From Apoderus coryli (taxonomy: Eukaryota; Arthropoda; Insecta; Coleoptera; Attelabidae): DNA of 64,000 nt. The notes below the pieces were generated by a model, which made no database searches, was not told the origin of the DNA, and was given only the letters and a program-made list of their open reading frames with translations. The translations under genes were made by a program, and so were the position numbers. The stretch lies in assembly GCA_911728435.2 (NCBI GenBank), contig OU452210.1, positions 14,671,442-14,735,441 of the forward strand, read 5' to 3'. This document shows positions 48,894 through 60,347 of the stretch, piece after piece (within the stretch, counting starts at the first letter, position 1; each line of letters starts with the position of its first letter).

Positions 48894-50602
48894 TCCTCTT
48901 GGCAGGGGGAAAGTATGTATGATTTTAGTTTTTATTTATTTCTCGCATTATTTTTACAGATATAAAAAAATTAAAAGCACTTTCTCATTGTTACTTTTTG
49001 AGGAGAATAAGATAGCGTTTACAAGTTTTCACTACGACGTTTCGTTTTCGAAAAACCATCATCAACTTTGTTTTTTTTTTTATTGTTAAATTTAAAGCCA
49101 TTTTCAATTAAAAAATAAAAACACAATTTGGGAAATAAAATCAGTAAGAAAACTATACCTAATATATATACCAATGCAACTTCTACCCTAATTATACCTA
49201 CTAGGCAAATATCTGTTTCATATTTACGTCTTCCACAACACAATGGGTACAATTACTTAGTAGGTTCTCCTCATACCATTCTTAAAGATGACATCTATAG
49301 GAAAATCACATAATAATAGTAATATAGGTATATAATAATACCTTATAATAATAGGTAAAGTAAAACCCATAATAAATGTTTTGGTAACTTGTGATGTTCA
49401 GATGAATAAGTACTGTTAGATGGCACGTACCTTATCCAATATACCTACCTGTACCTACTATACAAACCTTTTCACAACCTACGCATTGTTGGTTGCACTT
49501 ACCTAAAAACCATACCAAATTACAGGTGCGACTCCTAGGTACCTGTCAATATTTGAATTTGAATAGTTCAGCTCTTTCATAGATTTTTGTTTATTTTATA
49601 TGTTTTAACTCATTACTTCTTCAAGCGCGATCGGAATGTTATTTTATTTCTGATACACCGTGGACTGCCATCAATTTCCCTCATTTTTAATAATTACAAT
49701 TTTTTTTTTATATTTTAGCCCCCTCTTAAAGTTTTGCGTCTGATTCTGAGAAGCAGCAAATGTCTGTGTCTTTTTCAGTAATTTATACGTATTTATTACA
49801 AAGTATCTACCTATTTATTATTAATATTATAGCATTTTTTATAATAACAATAATAAACATTTTGAGACTTTCAAAAAAGTTTAAAATTCGTCCTCTTGCG
49901 TTATTAGGACAAAATTTATTTATTTTACCCACATGTGCCGCCTCTGACGGTCCCTACCTACATGACAGCTCTTTAGAATCTCCCTTAGTCTAGTAGGTAC
50001 CAATATTTGCTTCCTTATTACGTTATAAATTTTCAAAATCTCAAAGCTATGTACATACCTAAATTGAATCTATCCTACCGTAGTAAACAAAAAAAAACAC
50101 ATAAATATACATACTTAGATAGCTATAAATTATTCAGATACCTAGGAATATTAGTTAAGGAGGCCTAACAAAAATTTATTTTTCATTGAAGTACAGATTT
50201 ACCTAGGTATTTATTAGATGATTGATACGTAGGTAGGCATAATATAAACTTTACTTACCTAATTGAAAAACTAAATAAAATATACCTTAGTGTTATTTGA
50301 AAGAGATGAGAACCCAATAATAGTTAAAAATCTTGAAAATATGTAGGTATATATTTTTTGTTTGCAAAGAAGTAGGTAGTTATTGCATAGTTATGTAGGT
50401 AGGTAAAAGTTAGATATAAAAATAATTGCATTCCTATACCTACCTATTATGTTCCAAGAATAAAAATAAAGGATTTTTATTGCTTATTTTACAGGCCACA
50501 AAAAAAACTTCGTCTCTGAAAAGACCATTTTGCTGTTTTTTTTTTGTTCAAATGTGCATACCGGATATTAATAGGTATACTGTTTCCCTAAATTTGAACA
50601 CC
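48894..50602. other. AT-rich stretch rich in GTAGGTA/TACCTAC words
   Basis: No gene. Short GTAGGTA/TACCTAC tracts are frequent (49320-50450). A stem-loop motif at 49037-49071 reads on the minus strand TTGATGATGG ... CGAAACGTCG, like the motif in the retroposon at 50948. Confidence 0.4.
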
Positions 50603-50947
50603 CTCGAAAAGGAAGCTGTCCGGATATTGAGAATCTAACTACTGCTTCCATCTGTTCTTCACTGTTCTAACTAGATTGTAAAATGAACTTACCTACTTAC
50701 TACACTGAACTTCATACTTCTTTAGTTACCAGAAAAAAATAATTAATCGGGCACAGCTTGGAAATATATTTTGAAAGGATGCCCACTCGACGAGATTTGT
50801 TTGGCTTTTCATAATAATCGATGTATATTAATTTTTGGGCAACGCTAACAGATAATTTCCTTGCGACTTCACCATTTATTGAAAAAAAAAAATCATCACA
50901 GCCAACTACAAACTAGAAGGGCAATCTGGTGAACATTTCCTATATCT

Positions 50948-51445
50948 TAGTATTGTATTTTTCTTGAACCTTGTTACAATTTTTTTTTTCTTGGGATGTA
51001 AGGTTCTATCATTGTGTTTATTATAATATAGTGTGTCAGCGCTTGGTTAGTACCAGCATCTAACAACAGACGGCGTCATCAACTTCAGTCGTTCATTAAT
51101 AAATTTCTAGTATATGATAACGCCATCTGTCGTTAGTTGACAGGTACTAACCAAGCGCTGACACACCATATTATAATAAACACAATGGTTCTATCTTATA
51201 AGCGAATTTTTTATTTCATGTCAAATAGTACAAAGTTTCGGCTTATTCGCCTTCTTCAGGTACACCTCTTTGCTTACCAACATCGCATGATTCTGTAGAT
51301 TTTTTTTCGTGTGTACCACTTTTAGTTGGTATTTTGTTTGAATGTAAATCTACAGAATCATGCGATGTTGGTAAGAAACGAGATGTACCTGAAGAAGGCG
51401 AATAAGCCGAAACGTTGTACTATTTGAAAAAAAGAATAAAAAAAA
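50948..51445 (+). mobile_element. Retroposon with 13-bp target duplication and A-rich tail
   Basis: ATTTCCTATATCT flanks both sides (50935-50947, 51446-51458), and the uninterrupted second duplicate (51561-51992) shows the empty site. The 3' end is A-rich (AAAAAAAGAATAAAAAAAA). Its 3' half (51222-51430) is a foldback with arms of about 80 bases running from CAAATAGTAC to GTAGATTT and back. No tRNA-like head is visible. It could be a Penelope-like element end or a SINE. Confidence 0.8.
51011..51186. mobile_element. MITE, 176 bp, with perfect 9-bp target duplication
   Basis: Inverted ends of about 45 bases (ATTGTGTTTATTATAATATA, GTGTGTCAGCGCTTGGTTAG, TACC) with one mismatch. Flanked by GGTTCTATC at 51002-51010 and 51187-51195. 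A 9-bp duplication points to a Mutator-like superfamily. Nested inside the retroposon, so younger than it. Confidence 0.92.
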
Positions 51446-51560
51446 ATTTCCTATATCTGTTGCTTATGAAAATTCCTAATTGTAGAATACTGTCTTATAT
51501 GAAGTATATTGATATTTTGTATTAGCGAAACCTCATATCATATATATAGTCACCGTAATC

Positions 51561-51992
51561 TCGAAAAGGAAGCTTTCCCGGTAACTAGTGGTTCCATCTA
51601 TTCTTCACTGTTCTAACTAGATTGTAAAATGGGCTTACGTACTAATTACAGTGAACTTCCTTACTTAGTTGCTAGAAAAATCAATGAACCCAATAATAGG
51701 ATGCTCTTTTGTGCAGCTTGGAAATATATTTTAAAGGATGCCCAACTGACTAAATTTGTGCATTTATATATGTATTCGATATATTTTGCAAAATAGATAT
51801 AGGTATACTAATTTTTGGGCAACCCTAACCGATTATTTCCTGGCGACTTCACCATTCCTTAAAAAAAAATAGTCACAGCCAACTACAAACTAGAGGCATC
51901 TGATGTACATTTCCTGTGTCTGTTGCTGATGAAAATTCCTAATTGTAGGATACTGTCCTATATGAAGTATATTGATATTTGGATTAAATTTT
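51561..51992 (+). repeat. Tandem duplication copy 2 (uninterrupted)
   Basis: About 430 bases, roughly 85-90% like copy 1 once the insertion is removed, judged by eye. It supplies the empty site for the 50948 retroposon. Confidence 0.85.
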
Positions 51993-53606
51993 TGAAATAG
52001 TAGGATCCTTTATCTTTTAGCACAACCAATATAAAATGTTAAATGTTTACCTGTCTAAAATTATTTATTAAAATACCCATATACAACACCGCCGTCTAGT
52101 TACAGTTACTACACTCAAAGTAGACAGAGACAGTTGTTCAATTCTGTTTGGAGCTGGTGTTGTGTTTTGTGTTCATGTTATTAGAAATAAATGCGAATGT
52201 TGAGTATAATATCCAATATTAATTATCGTGAATGTAATATAAGCCTAGAATAATACGCCTAGAATTGATAAAGTACTGTGATAATTATACGCGAAATTTG
52301 AAAATAACCATTATGTATATAAACATGTTCAATAAACATTTAAGAGTTAAATAAGCCATTGAAAATGTCTAAAAATAATATCAAGAAACATGTAAGTAGA
52401 ATAATTTCATATTATTTGTTATTGAAGTTTAGAAAAACAGTTGTTGCTGTGGCGACTTCAATAACATTATATTGTAATTAAGTAAGTATCTATCTATGCT
52501 TAATTAATTAATTAGATACCTACTTATTGTTTTATTTAATTTAACAATGTCACGCTAGGCACCTGACTTTTACTTCTTCTACACCTGTGTGTGTGATGAA
52601 AAAAATAATACATATTTGTCTTTCAATCATATAAGTAGATATTAAGTAATTCGATACCCAATTGCAATTAATAGAATATTTATTAAATATTGGACTCATT
52701 AACCCAATCAAAACATATTGAATTGACCTGATGTCCTTTGCAATATCAAATTAATTGGCTTACAATAACATCCCTTTTCATGTTTAAACAAGCGTATCTG
52801 GATGGGATCCAAAATCAATCACTTAAGTGTTATTGTATGACGAAGATGATAGAGAAGTTCAAAAAGTTTTTTCCTTTGGAGGCTTTTCAAGAGGCAATAA
52901 GAAAAATGTGCAATCTCTGAACATCTTTTTTTGTTTTTATTATGACATATTTTAAATACATACGCGGAAATATGTAATTGAGGAGCATTTTTTTGTAATA
53001 ATAGTTACAGAAACACCTTTATCTTTATAATCAATCAATAATATACCTACCTTCCCGTGGGACGCTGTCTTTTTTGAACACATTGTACATTGCTGGTGGC
53101 AGCTGAAATTTAGTGAAATAATAAATCCTCGGCAAATTAAAATTTTTCGTACGCCTGTCGGTTGCATATTTTACAAATTATTTGCAATTCGTAATGGGGG
53201 TTTCCGAGCTAATTTATTCTATTCTTAGCTGGATTGCCTTTTAATAGGTATATGAACTAATGAAATCTTGTTCTTGACATTTTATATTTTATACCTATGC
53301 AGCTAATAAAAATCGCAATATTATTGTTGTATAATTATTTTATTGACAATAATAAGTAGTTGATACCTTTTGCGGCAAATAGTTTGCATTAAGATTTAAA
53401 CAATAATGCATATTAAGCCTATTTTGAAATGTTAGATGATGCATTAGTAGCGTCGTAAAAATAGTTAATTTTCGTTTATCTCACATTTGGCATTTTAAAT
53501 TAATTTGTATACCTAGGCCTACAAAGAAATAAATAAATAATTATTTCTGAATCAATATTAAAATATCGTATGATTGCAGGGTTTTTAAATTTGGATATGC
53601 CATAAC
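51993..53606. other. Upstream region of Mgat2, possible 5' UTR and stray exons
   Basis: A splice donor-like CAT|GTAAGTAG at 52391 follows a short open frame beginning ATGTCT at 52365; joining it to the acceptor at about 53579 (TTGCAG) would give a non-coding 5' exon with a short upstream frame. A 60-codon frame (52738-52920) and a 52-base exon-like segment on the minus strand (53102-53051) are unrecognised. Confidence 0.35.
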
Positions 53607-56600
53607 ATGAGCAGTGGTCGTGGCCATTCATGGCGCCGTCGCAATGGTACAACATGGTTCAGAGTGGGACTAATCATCTTCATGGTGTTCTTCGTATATC
53701 TTCAAATCAATTTTCTGGATCTTGGTGGTTCTATGTCCTCCTATTCGGACATAAACGATTCTCAAGCAGCAATACTTAGTATGGTACCAGCGGATTTGCA
53801 CAAATTTTTATCACCTAAGCCCAAGAACCTAACAATCTTAGGATTAAATGGCAGTTATAATCAGCTAGGATATATGAAACTAACTCCAAATATTTCTGAT
53901 ATTAAACGAAATATAGCACAATACAATCTACAACAAACAGTTTACAACGAAGATATATTCGGACCTCTGCAAAATGATTCCATTGTCATTGTCATCCAAG
54001 TAAGTACGTACGTCTAATAGTCACATTTTATTTTTCAAAAACCACAAACATTAAAAAGTCTGCAGTTTTTCCGTTCTAATGACATGTAGATTTCCAGCAT
54101 TTCTCTAAAGAAAGAGTAATTAAAGATGTTTCTTTGTTTTAGATCCACGATCGGATAACTTATTTGCGGCATTTAATTGTAAGTCTCGCACAAGCTCGTG
54201 ATATTTCTCAAACGCTTCTAGTATTCTCGCATGATTTTTATGATGAGGAAATTAATAGTTTAGTCCAAAGCGTTGATTTCTGTAAAGTCATCCAAATTTT
54301 CTACCCGTATTCAATACAAACGCATTCTCACGAATTTCCTGGCGAAGATCCGAATGATTGTCCACGAGATGTGAAAAGGGACATGTAATAAAATTGTTTG
54401 GTAATAATTTATAGAAGGAATCTATAATAGAAAACATTTCAGGGCTCTTCAAATGAAATGTAACAACGCGTTGTATCCAGACTTATATGGCCATTATCGC
54501 GAAGCGAAATTTACCCAGACAAAGCACCACTGGTGGTGGAAAGTTAATAGAGTATTCAATCAGTTGGAAGTTACCAGAAATCATACTGGTCTTGTATTGT
54601 TTTTAGAAGAAGACCATTATGTAGCTGAGGATTTTATTCATATCCTTAGATTAATGGAACGTACTTGTCGAGAAGCCTGTAGACATTGTAATATTTTATC
54701 TTTAGGAACTTATTTAAAAACGTATAATTATTACGGCGATTCTAGGAAGGTAAATCTATTATTTGTTTCAACATTCTTCTATTCATATAGAAACAATATT
54801 TCTGCATTGTTTCTATAAGTTTAGTTTTGTGTTTAAAATATTCTTCTATTCATGTTCATTCATTTGTGTTAAGTTAATCGCTGAAACATTACTCTGCATG
54901 GATAAATTTTTCTCTTAATTTCATTACCTACTAATAGCGAGTTGATTGACATTCCAGAAAGATGCTTTACATAAAGATCCACATAATAAAAAAAACGGAC
55001 AACTTCAGCCATCATGGACGTTTCAAGTATTACCATCACTCTATCAGCACTCACAGAAGGTACCTTGTTGGGAGGTTTTTTGAACTGCCTCATGCTTACT
55101 TTACGTTTTGGTTGTGCTTGGATTTCAAACAAATTTGATATTTAAAATTCAGTTCGCGTGATATCGGAATTATGTTCAACGAAAAGTTACTACATTCCTG
55201 GACAAACAATATTTTGTTCAAATTTAATCAAATCAAATGCCACCTGATGGTATCATGAATAAAAATTTTAAGAATAATAATAGGGATGACGTGATGATCA
55301 GATAGAGCTAGGGCTTCGCAAAATTCTTTCTTTTTCCATAAAAAATCCTGTTGATTTGGTCCGTCTAGTTCATTTTTATTTTGTATTAGAAAAGAATACA
55401 GCATTACCATTACTACGGGTCAGTAATTGGTCCGAATTATGTTTTTCCCCATCGTCTAATAATATTTTTCACTAGTAGAATATTTAAAATCAACTAGATG
55501 ATTATTTTGAACAAAAGATAATAATAATAATTGCTTTATTGCTCAACAGAAAATTCATTTACAGAGCAATCTTACAAAATTACTTAATATTAATAATAAC
55601 AATACAAATAAACCGAAACAGAAAGAAAGAAACACCATACATTCAACCTAAATGTTCATTCAAAACACCCAAAACAGTACTTAAGTGATCAAAAAAAAAT
55701 ATCACTCTCATCGCTTATAAAGTTATATGTCCGACACATTGTGTAGACAGGCGACTTCATCAATAAATTGGTCGTTATAAAATGAATTAGAAGATCTCGA
55801 ATTTTGCCTTGGTACCAGAAAATACAACTTTTGCAAGAGTTCAGCGCAATCAATCTTACTATGCAATACATTAAAAAGGAATTTTACTGCATGAATTTTT
55901 CGTCTTAATTCTAAACTATTCCTCTTTCTGGATATGATCCATCAGTTTTGAAACATAAGTATTTTAAGAACTTACGCTGAATTCTCTCAACAGAAACATT
56001 GTAACAGTTATAATATGGAAACCATATTAAAGAGCAGTATTCCAGCTTTGACCTTTGCATAGTATAAGGTTTTTATTATATCCATATTCTCAAAAGATCT
56101 GGAATTTCTCACAATGTAGCCATAAGACCTAGATGCACTCAGAATTATGTTATTTATATGTATATCGAATGAAAGAAGCTTATCAAAGGGCACACCAAGA
56201 TCCTTAATGGACTCAGGACGATTTAAAATCGTCTCACCAATCGTATAATCGAAATGAATGGCTGATTTTTTTCTGGTATATGACATAACTTTACACTTGG
56301 AAGAGTTCAAGTTCAGTTTGTTTTCCTCACACCAGCATTGAACCAAATCCATATCACGCTGCAAACGATTACAATCGTCAAGATTATTAACGGAATTAAA
56401 TATTTTCATATCGTCCGCAAAGAGCATTCTCTGACAATTCAGTAGTCCGGCTAAGTCATTTATAAAAATTAAAAACAATAATGGGCCCAGATTCGACCCT
56501 TGCGGAACACCAGATGACTTATGGTATCTTGACGATTTATATCCATTATGGAGAACATATTAGGATCTATTAGTAATATATGAATGGATTAGCGAAACAG

Positions 56601-58364
56601 ATCCAGCTCCAAGCCCACAGTAAGCTTGTTCAACAGAACCACGTGATTTATTCTGTCAAATGCTTTGGCAAAGTCCGTGTAAATCACATCGACCTGCCCT
56701 CCTCCATCAACAGTTTCTGAAGTAAATTGTGTAAACACAGACAGATCAGTAAGCGTGGACCTGCCACCGATAAAACCGTGTTGATTTATTGATAAATTAG
56801 GCTTTGTCACTCTATAAATCCTCTGATATAAAATAATTTTAAACAGCTTTGAGAAATTTGCCCTGTCATCGCTCTTAAAAATCGGACACACCTTCGCAAC
56901 CTTCCAATCCTGTGGAAAAACACAAGTCCTGCAAATCAAATTAAAATTTTTAGATAGGGGAGTGGAAAGGACAGTTATTGTGTCCTTTACTTTTGTAAAG
57001 GACACAATAACTGTCCTTTCTCTTAAAGAGGGTATTTCATCCGGACCGGAAGTAAACTTATTTTTCAATTTTCGGGCAGCCCAAAAAATCTCCTCCTCAG
57101 AAATGTTATATAAGAGATAGTCGCGATTTGCCACCAAGTCTGATCTCGCAGCACAATTGTCCTCCGATCCGACAAAAACGCTCTCAAAATAGCTGGCAAA
57201 TGCCTCAACAAGATGCTACATATCTAGAATCAAAAAGAAACCACCATCAACAGCGACAGCTGAAATCGCAAAGAAACGACCACATAAATATTATAGAGAA
57301 GTCGGTACTCCAACATCTTTGCTTGATGCTGAAATGAATGGACTAGGAACATAACTTTATCATAATTTGTTTTGTGCAGGAATGTATTTAAATTCTATAT
57401 CATCAAGGATGATGTTAATCAGACTAATAATTGTAATTATTCAGTTGATTTCTAAAAAAAATAGTTAAACCGGAATACCTCATTTATCGTTATTTCCGTA
57501 ACAAAGAAAATCATTTATTTCCTTAAAAAAAGAAAAAGCAAACTTTAAGAATCACAAAGAAACACTTAACTTGTTCTATTCTTGTTTGTATTTGTTTTTC
57601 TTTTTGTATTTTGTGTGTTGTTTTTCTTTAATACTATTTCCAGAAACAATATACTTCAATCTGGAATATTGCCAGAATTTTTGATTGTGGAGAGAATTGC
57701 TCATGAATTAGTAAGAAGTGTTACATTTTATCTTCAGTCACATCATTTTCTTTCATCTGCTTGATGCATCAATTCACTCATTTATCATTACTATTAATAG
57801 TTAATCAGTTAGTAGCATGACGTTAATTAATAATAGGTACTTAGGTAAATAATTCTTGAGTATAATTCTTTATAGGTAGAGATCACTCCGTGGATTAGTA
57901 GTAAACACAACATGGGCATGGCATTTAATAGAACAACCTGGATGGAAATCGTTAAATGTGCTTCATACTTTTGTAAATACGATGATTATAATTGGGATTG
58001 GTCTCTCCAACATATTTCGCAAAATTGTCTTAAGCAAAAGTTGCATGCAATGGTTTCTAGAGGTCCTAGAGTTTTTCATATTGGAGAATGGTAATGTGAC
58101 TGTCTCATACTAAATAATTAACAGAATTGTACACATATTATACATTTTTTTAGTGGGGTACATCATAAGAAGAACAACTGTGAGTCGACGGCAGTAATAT
58201 CAAAAGTACAAAAAGTTCTAAAAACAGCTAAAAGACATTTATATCCGGACTATTTAACACTGACATACACCACAGTTTTAAAGAAGAATAAATTACGAAA
58301 GGGTAATGGGGGATGGGGTGATCACCGGGATCATAATCTGTGTATGGGTATGACTATACGATAG
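53607..58364 (+). CDS. Mgat2: Alpha-1,6-mannosyl-glycoprotein 2-beta-N-acetylglucosaminyltransferase (GnT-II), complete
   Basis: Golgi enzyme that adds GlcNAc to the alpha-1,6 arm of the N-glycan core, the step committing to complex glycans. Exons: 53607-53999, 54143-54384, 54443-54749, 57876-58090, 58154-58364; GT-AG junctions and consistent phases give 455 aa (human 447). Type II membrane layout: a short cytosolic RRR segment, then one transmembrane helix (VGLIIFMVFFVYLQINFLDL, about residues 24-43), a stem, and the catalytic domain. Family hallmarks: LLVFSHDFYDEEINSL, FPGEDPNDCPRDV, GHYREAKFTQTKHHWWWK, the metal-binding acidic motif LFLEEDHYVAEDF, CKYDDYNWDWSLQ and GGWGDHRDHNLC. The third intron (3.1 kb) holds an antisense LINE; the other introns are under 150 bases. 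AATAAA at 58447 is a candidate polyadenylation signal. Confidence 0.97.
55512..57216 (-). mobile_element. Jockey-type LINE fragment, antisense in Mgat2 intron 3
   Basis: The minus strand reads FASYFESVF, LLYNISEEEIFWAARKLKNK, QHGFIGGRSTLTDL, VIYTDFAKAFDRINH (motif A), SGVPQGSNLGPLLFLIFIND (motif B), RMLFADDMKIFNS (motif C) and KLNLNSSKCKVMSYTRK. The endonuclease domain is missing (5' truncation near 57216). The coding region has frameshifts, a small deletion before FSKLFKIILY, and a hairpin insertion at 56965-57020. The 3' end carries AATAAAGC and an ATT-repeat tail at 55512-55530. Confidence 0.9.
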
Positions 58365-58446
58365 TACATATTAAGTCTATTTTCTTTGATCTAGTTTGTA
58401 TTTTTACCTTTAAATTACAAAGTAAATCAAAAATATGTATCTAAGT

Positions 58447-58452
58447 AATAAA
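58447..58452 (+). promoter_or_regulatory. Candidate polyadenylation signal of Mgat2
   Basis: AATAAA 83 bases after the Mgat2 stop codon, the first such hexamer downstream. Confidence 0.45.
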
Positions 58453-59146
58453 TTATAGAAAATACAGGCAATAATTAAATATAAATATGAAAATGAGTAC
58501 AGATGCTTGCAGCTTTTATAACTTAAGATACTTATTTTAATTATATCATTTAAGAATAGTGCACTCTTTAATGATTTTTTTAATAATTCACGAAGAATGG
58601 TCAGTTCAGTGTTACGAATTTTCTCCAAACCTCTAGGTAGAAAGCTCTACCCCTATCGATCTTTGTACTACCGAAACGAGATCCTCTAAGAGGCATAAGG
58701 AAACAAATCGACAGGAATTTAAGTGATTCCTACGTTTATGTTCGGTGACCACACACCGCTATTTAGTTTTTTAGGTACCCCCAATTTGTGATAACATAAT
58801 ATTGTAATGTAATGAATTCCAACTTGTATTTCATGTTTTATTTTCCATATATGAATGAATAACTGTGGAATATATAATATTTCCTCGTGAATATCGCAAC
58901 TAGAATTGAATTAAGTAACTGTTCCCTTGAGTTATTAAATATTCTTCTGCTTTTCAAGCAATAAACACTAATAAATTTATATGGCTACTGTTGAAATAAA
59001 TATTCGGTTATTATTTACTGATCCGTTTAGAATAAAAAAGACAAATAATCTGTTTTTTTTTTTGCTCAATCTTTGAGCTAAACATGATATGCCATATGCC
59101 AGTAATATGTGTTTGATAATTTCTAGTCCAATTTATTTGCTTTTCT

Positions 59147-59289
59147 TATACAGGGTGACCACAAATAGGAGTTTAAGGAAGTATTGTAGAACTTCACAAG
59201 TGTAAATTTAAAACAAGGCAGGTTTATGTACATCGCATTTTAATCAATTATCTTAAACTTTGATCTCCTATTTGCGAAAACCCTGTATA
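59147..59289. mobile_element. Short MITE with TATACAGGGT ends, 143 bp
   Basis: The left end TATACAGGGTGACCACAAAT continues AGGAGTTTAA. The reverse complement of the right end is TATACAGGGTTTTCGCAAAT continuing AGGAGATCAAAG. The arms match over about 30 bases with several differences. Confidence 0.7.
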
Positions 59290-59391
59290 TAAATACTTAG
59301 GTATGGTATCGGGAGTCTCTGTATTGTGATAATCTTTTATTGTTAAATTATATAAAAATAAATGAATAATTTTATAAATATTACGTACCTA

Positions 59392-59413
59392 TATACAGGA
59401 ATAACCCTGTATA
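59392..59413. repeat. Minimal pair of TATACAGGG ends
   Basis: TATACAGG, five bases (AATAA), then CCCTGTATA: two element ends almost touching, as if the interior had been lost. It may also be a chance short palindrome. Confidence 0.4.
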
Positions 59414-59623
59414 TTATATACGAACTGAGTTTGTAAGTTCTGATAGAATAGCAACTTGACGTAATTATATTTACTTGTCTCTAGTTACCTGAGTGTCCAT
59501 ATGATATTTTTTTAAATTTTAGTTTACGTAATTCTTCCAATTTGAATATATTTTGTTATGTTTTTGTTTTTATTTATAATTTTATACTAAATAAAAAAAT
59601 AAGTCAACAATAAATTGTGTAAT

Positions 59624-59629
59624 TTTATT
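59624..59629 (-). promoter_or_regulatory. Candidate polyadenylation signal of the PEBP gene
   Basis: AATAAA on the minus strand only about 15 bases after the stop codon, which would give a very short 3' UTR. Confidence 0.4.
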
Positions 59630-59643
59630 TGTTTAAACAGTTC

Positions 59644-60347
59644 TTAACCTCCTAATTGTTTATATAGAAGTGGGACATAATCATCCCATTCAGCTTGATA
59701 CAAATTACCAGCAATTGGGTTTCCTAATTTGTACTTTTCTGCGAATTTTCGGATTTTAAAACCTCCACGATTCTCTCCGGATCTATAAAAAAATATTTCA
59801 TTATTCAATTGAACTGAATTCAGTTAATGGTTGAAACTTACGTATTGGGCAATCTTGGTTCATCAAAGCTAAGTTTTCCAGTTTGTTTGTACACTAGAAA
59901 TACATAACGATGTAGTCCGGTGCCCTGTGGTGGTCCTGATCCAACATATGCAGAAAGAACCTCGCCTTTATCCACGTTATTGCCTGGAATATTACCAACT
60001 AACCAGTGGTGCCATTCCCTAAATTGTGGATCAGCTCTGCTCGGAGCATCAGGATCTACAGTGAAAGGATTAATTATTAATACCCTGTTAAAACTGTTAC
60101 ATACTTACCAGTCATACACAAAGTATAAAATGTATCATTGTCTGCAGTCCAAGTGACTGTCGGTGCATCTTTGACTTGGGTTGGGGTTAGTTCATTACCG
60201 GAATCAACTTTAACTCCACTGGGATATGTTACCTGATAAATAGGGTTAGTTTCCACGTTGAAATTATTTGGAAATGCTATAACATACCTGTGCAGTTTCT
60301 TCCGGAGCGACATCGATTACATCAGGCACAACGCTGTGTTTTTCCAT
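59644..60347 (-). CDS. Phosphatidylethanolamine-binding protein (PEBP/RKIP family), complete
   Basis: Small cytosolic lipid/anion-binding protein of the PEBP family; members can modulate kinase signalling. The role of this insect copy is not known from sequence. Exons (minus): 60347-60288, 60232-60109, 60055-59842, 59782-59644; GT-AG junctions, 178 aa (human PEBP1 187). The pocket signatures are both present: [20 protein letters not shown] (PEBP motif 1) and [18 protein letters not shown] (motif 2). The C-terminal helix region reads [19 protein letters not shown]. No signal peptide. The start is the first ATG of exon 1; GTAAAATT just before it follows a TTCAGCAG, so a 5' UTR intron is possible. 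Insects carry several PEBP paralogues, so I give no symbol. Confidence 0.96.

Larger units (their letters stand above)
50604..51518 (+). repeat. Tandem duplication copy 1 (interrupted by a retroposon)
   Basis: CTCGAAAAGGAAGCT, TTCTTCACTGTTCTAACTAG, GCTTGGAAATATATTTT, TAATTTTTGGGCAAC, CACAGCCAACTACAAACTAG and AAAATTCCTAATTGTAG occur in the same order in both copies. Copy 1 is split between 50947 and 51446. Confidence 0.85.
58365..59643. other. Intergenic between Mgat2 and PEBP (convergent genes)
   Basis: 3' flanks of both genes meet here. Besides the small inverted-repeat elements at 59147-59289 and 59392-59413 nothing is recognisable. Confidence 0.5.

Noticed and set aside
51385..51420. Calling the CTGAAGA ... 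GAAAC stem-loop a functional hammerhead ribozyme
   Set aside because: One extra unpaired base before stem II and no identifiable cleavage strand; kept only as a speculative finding.
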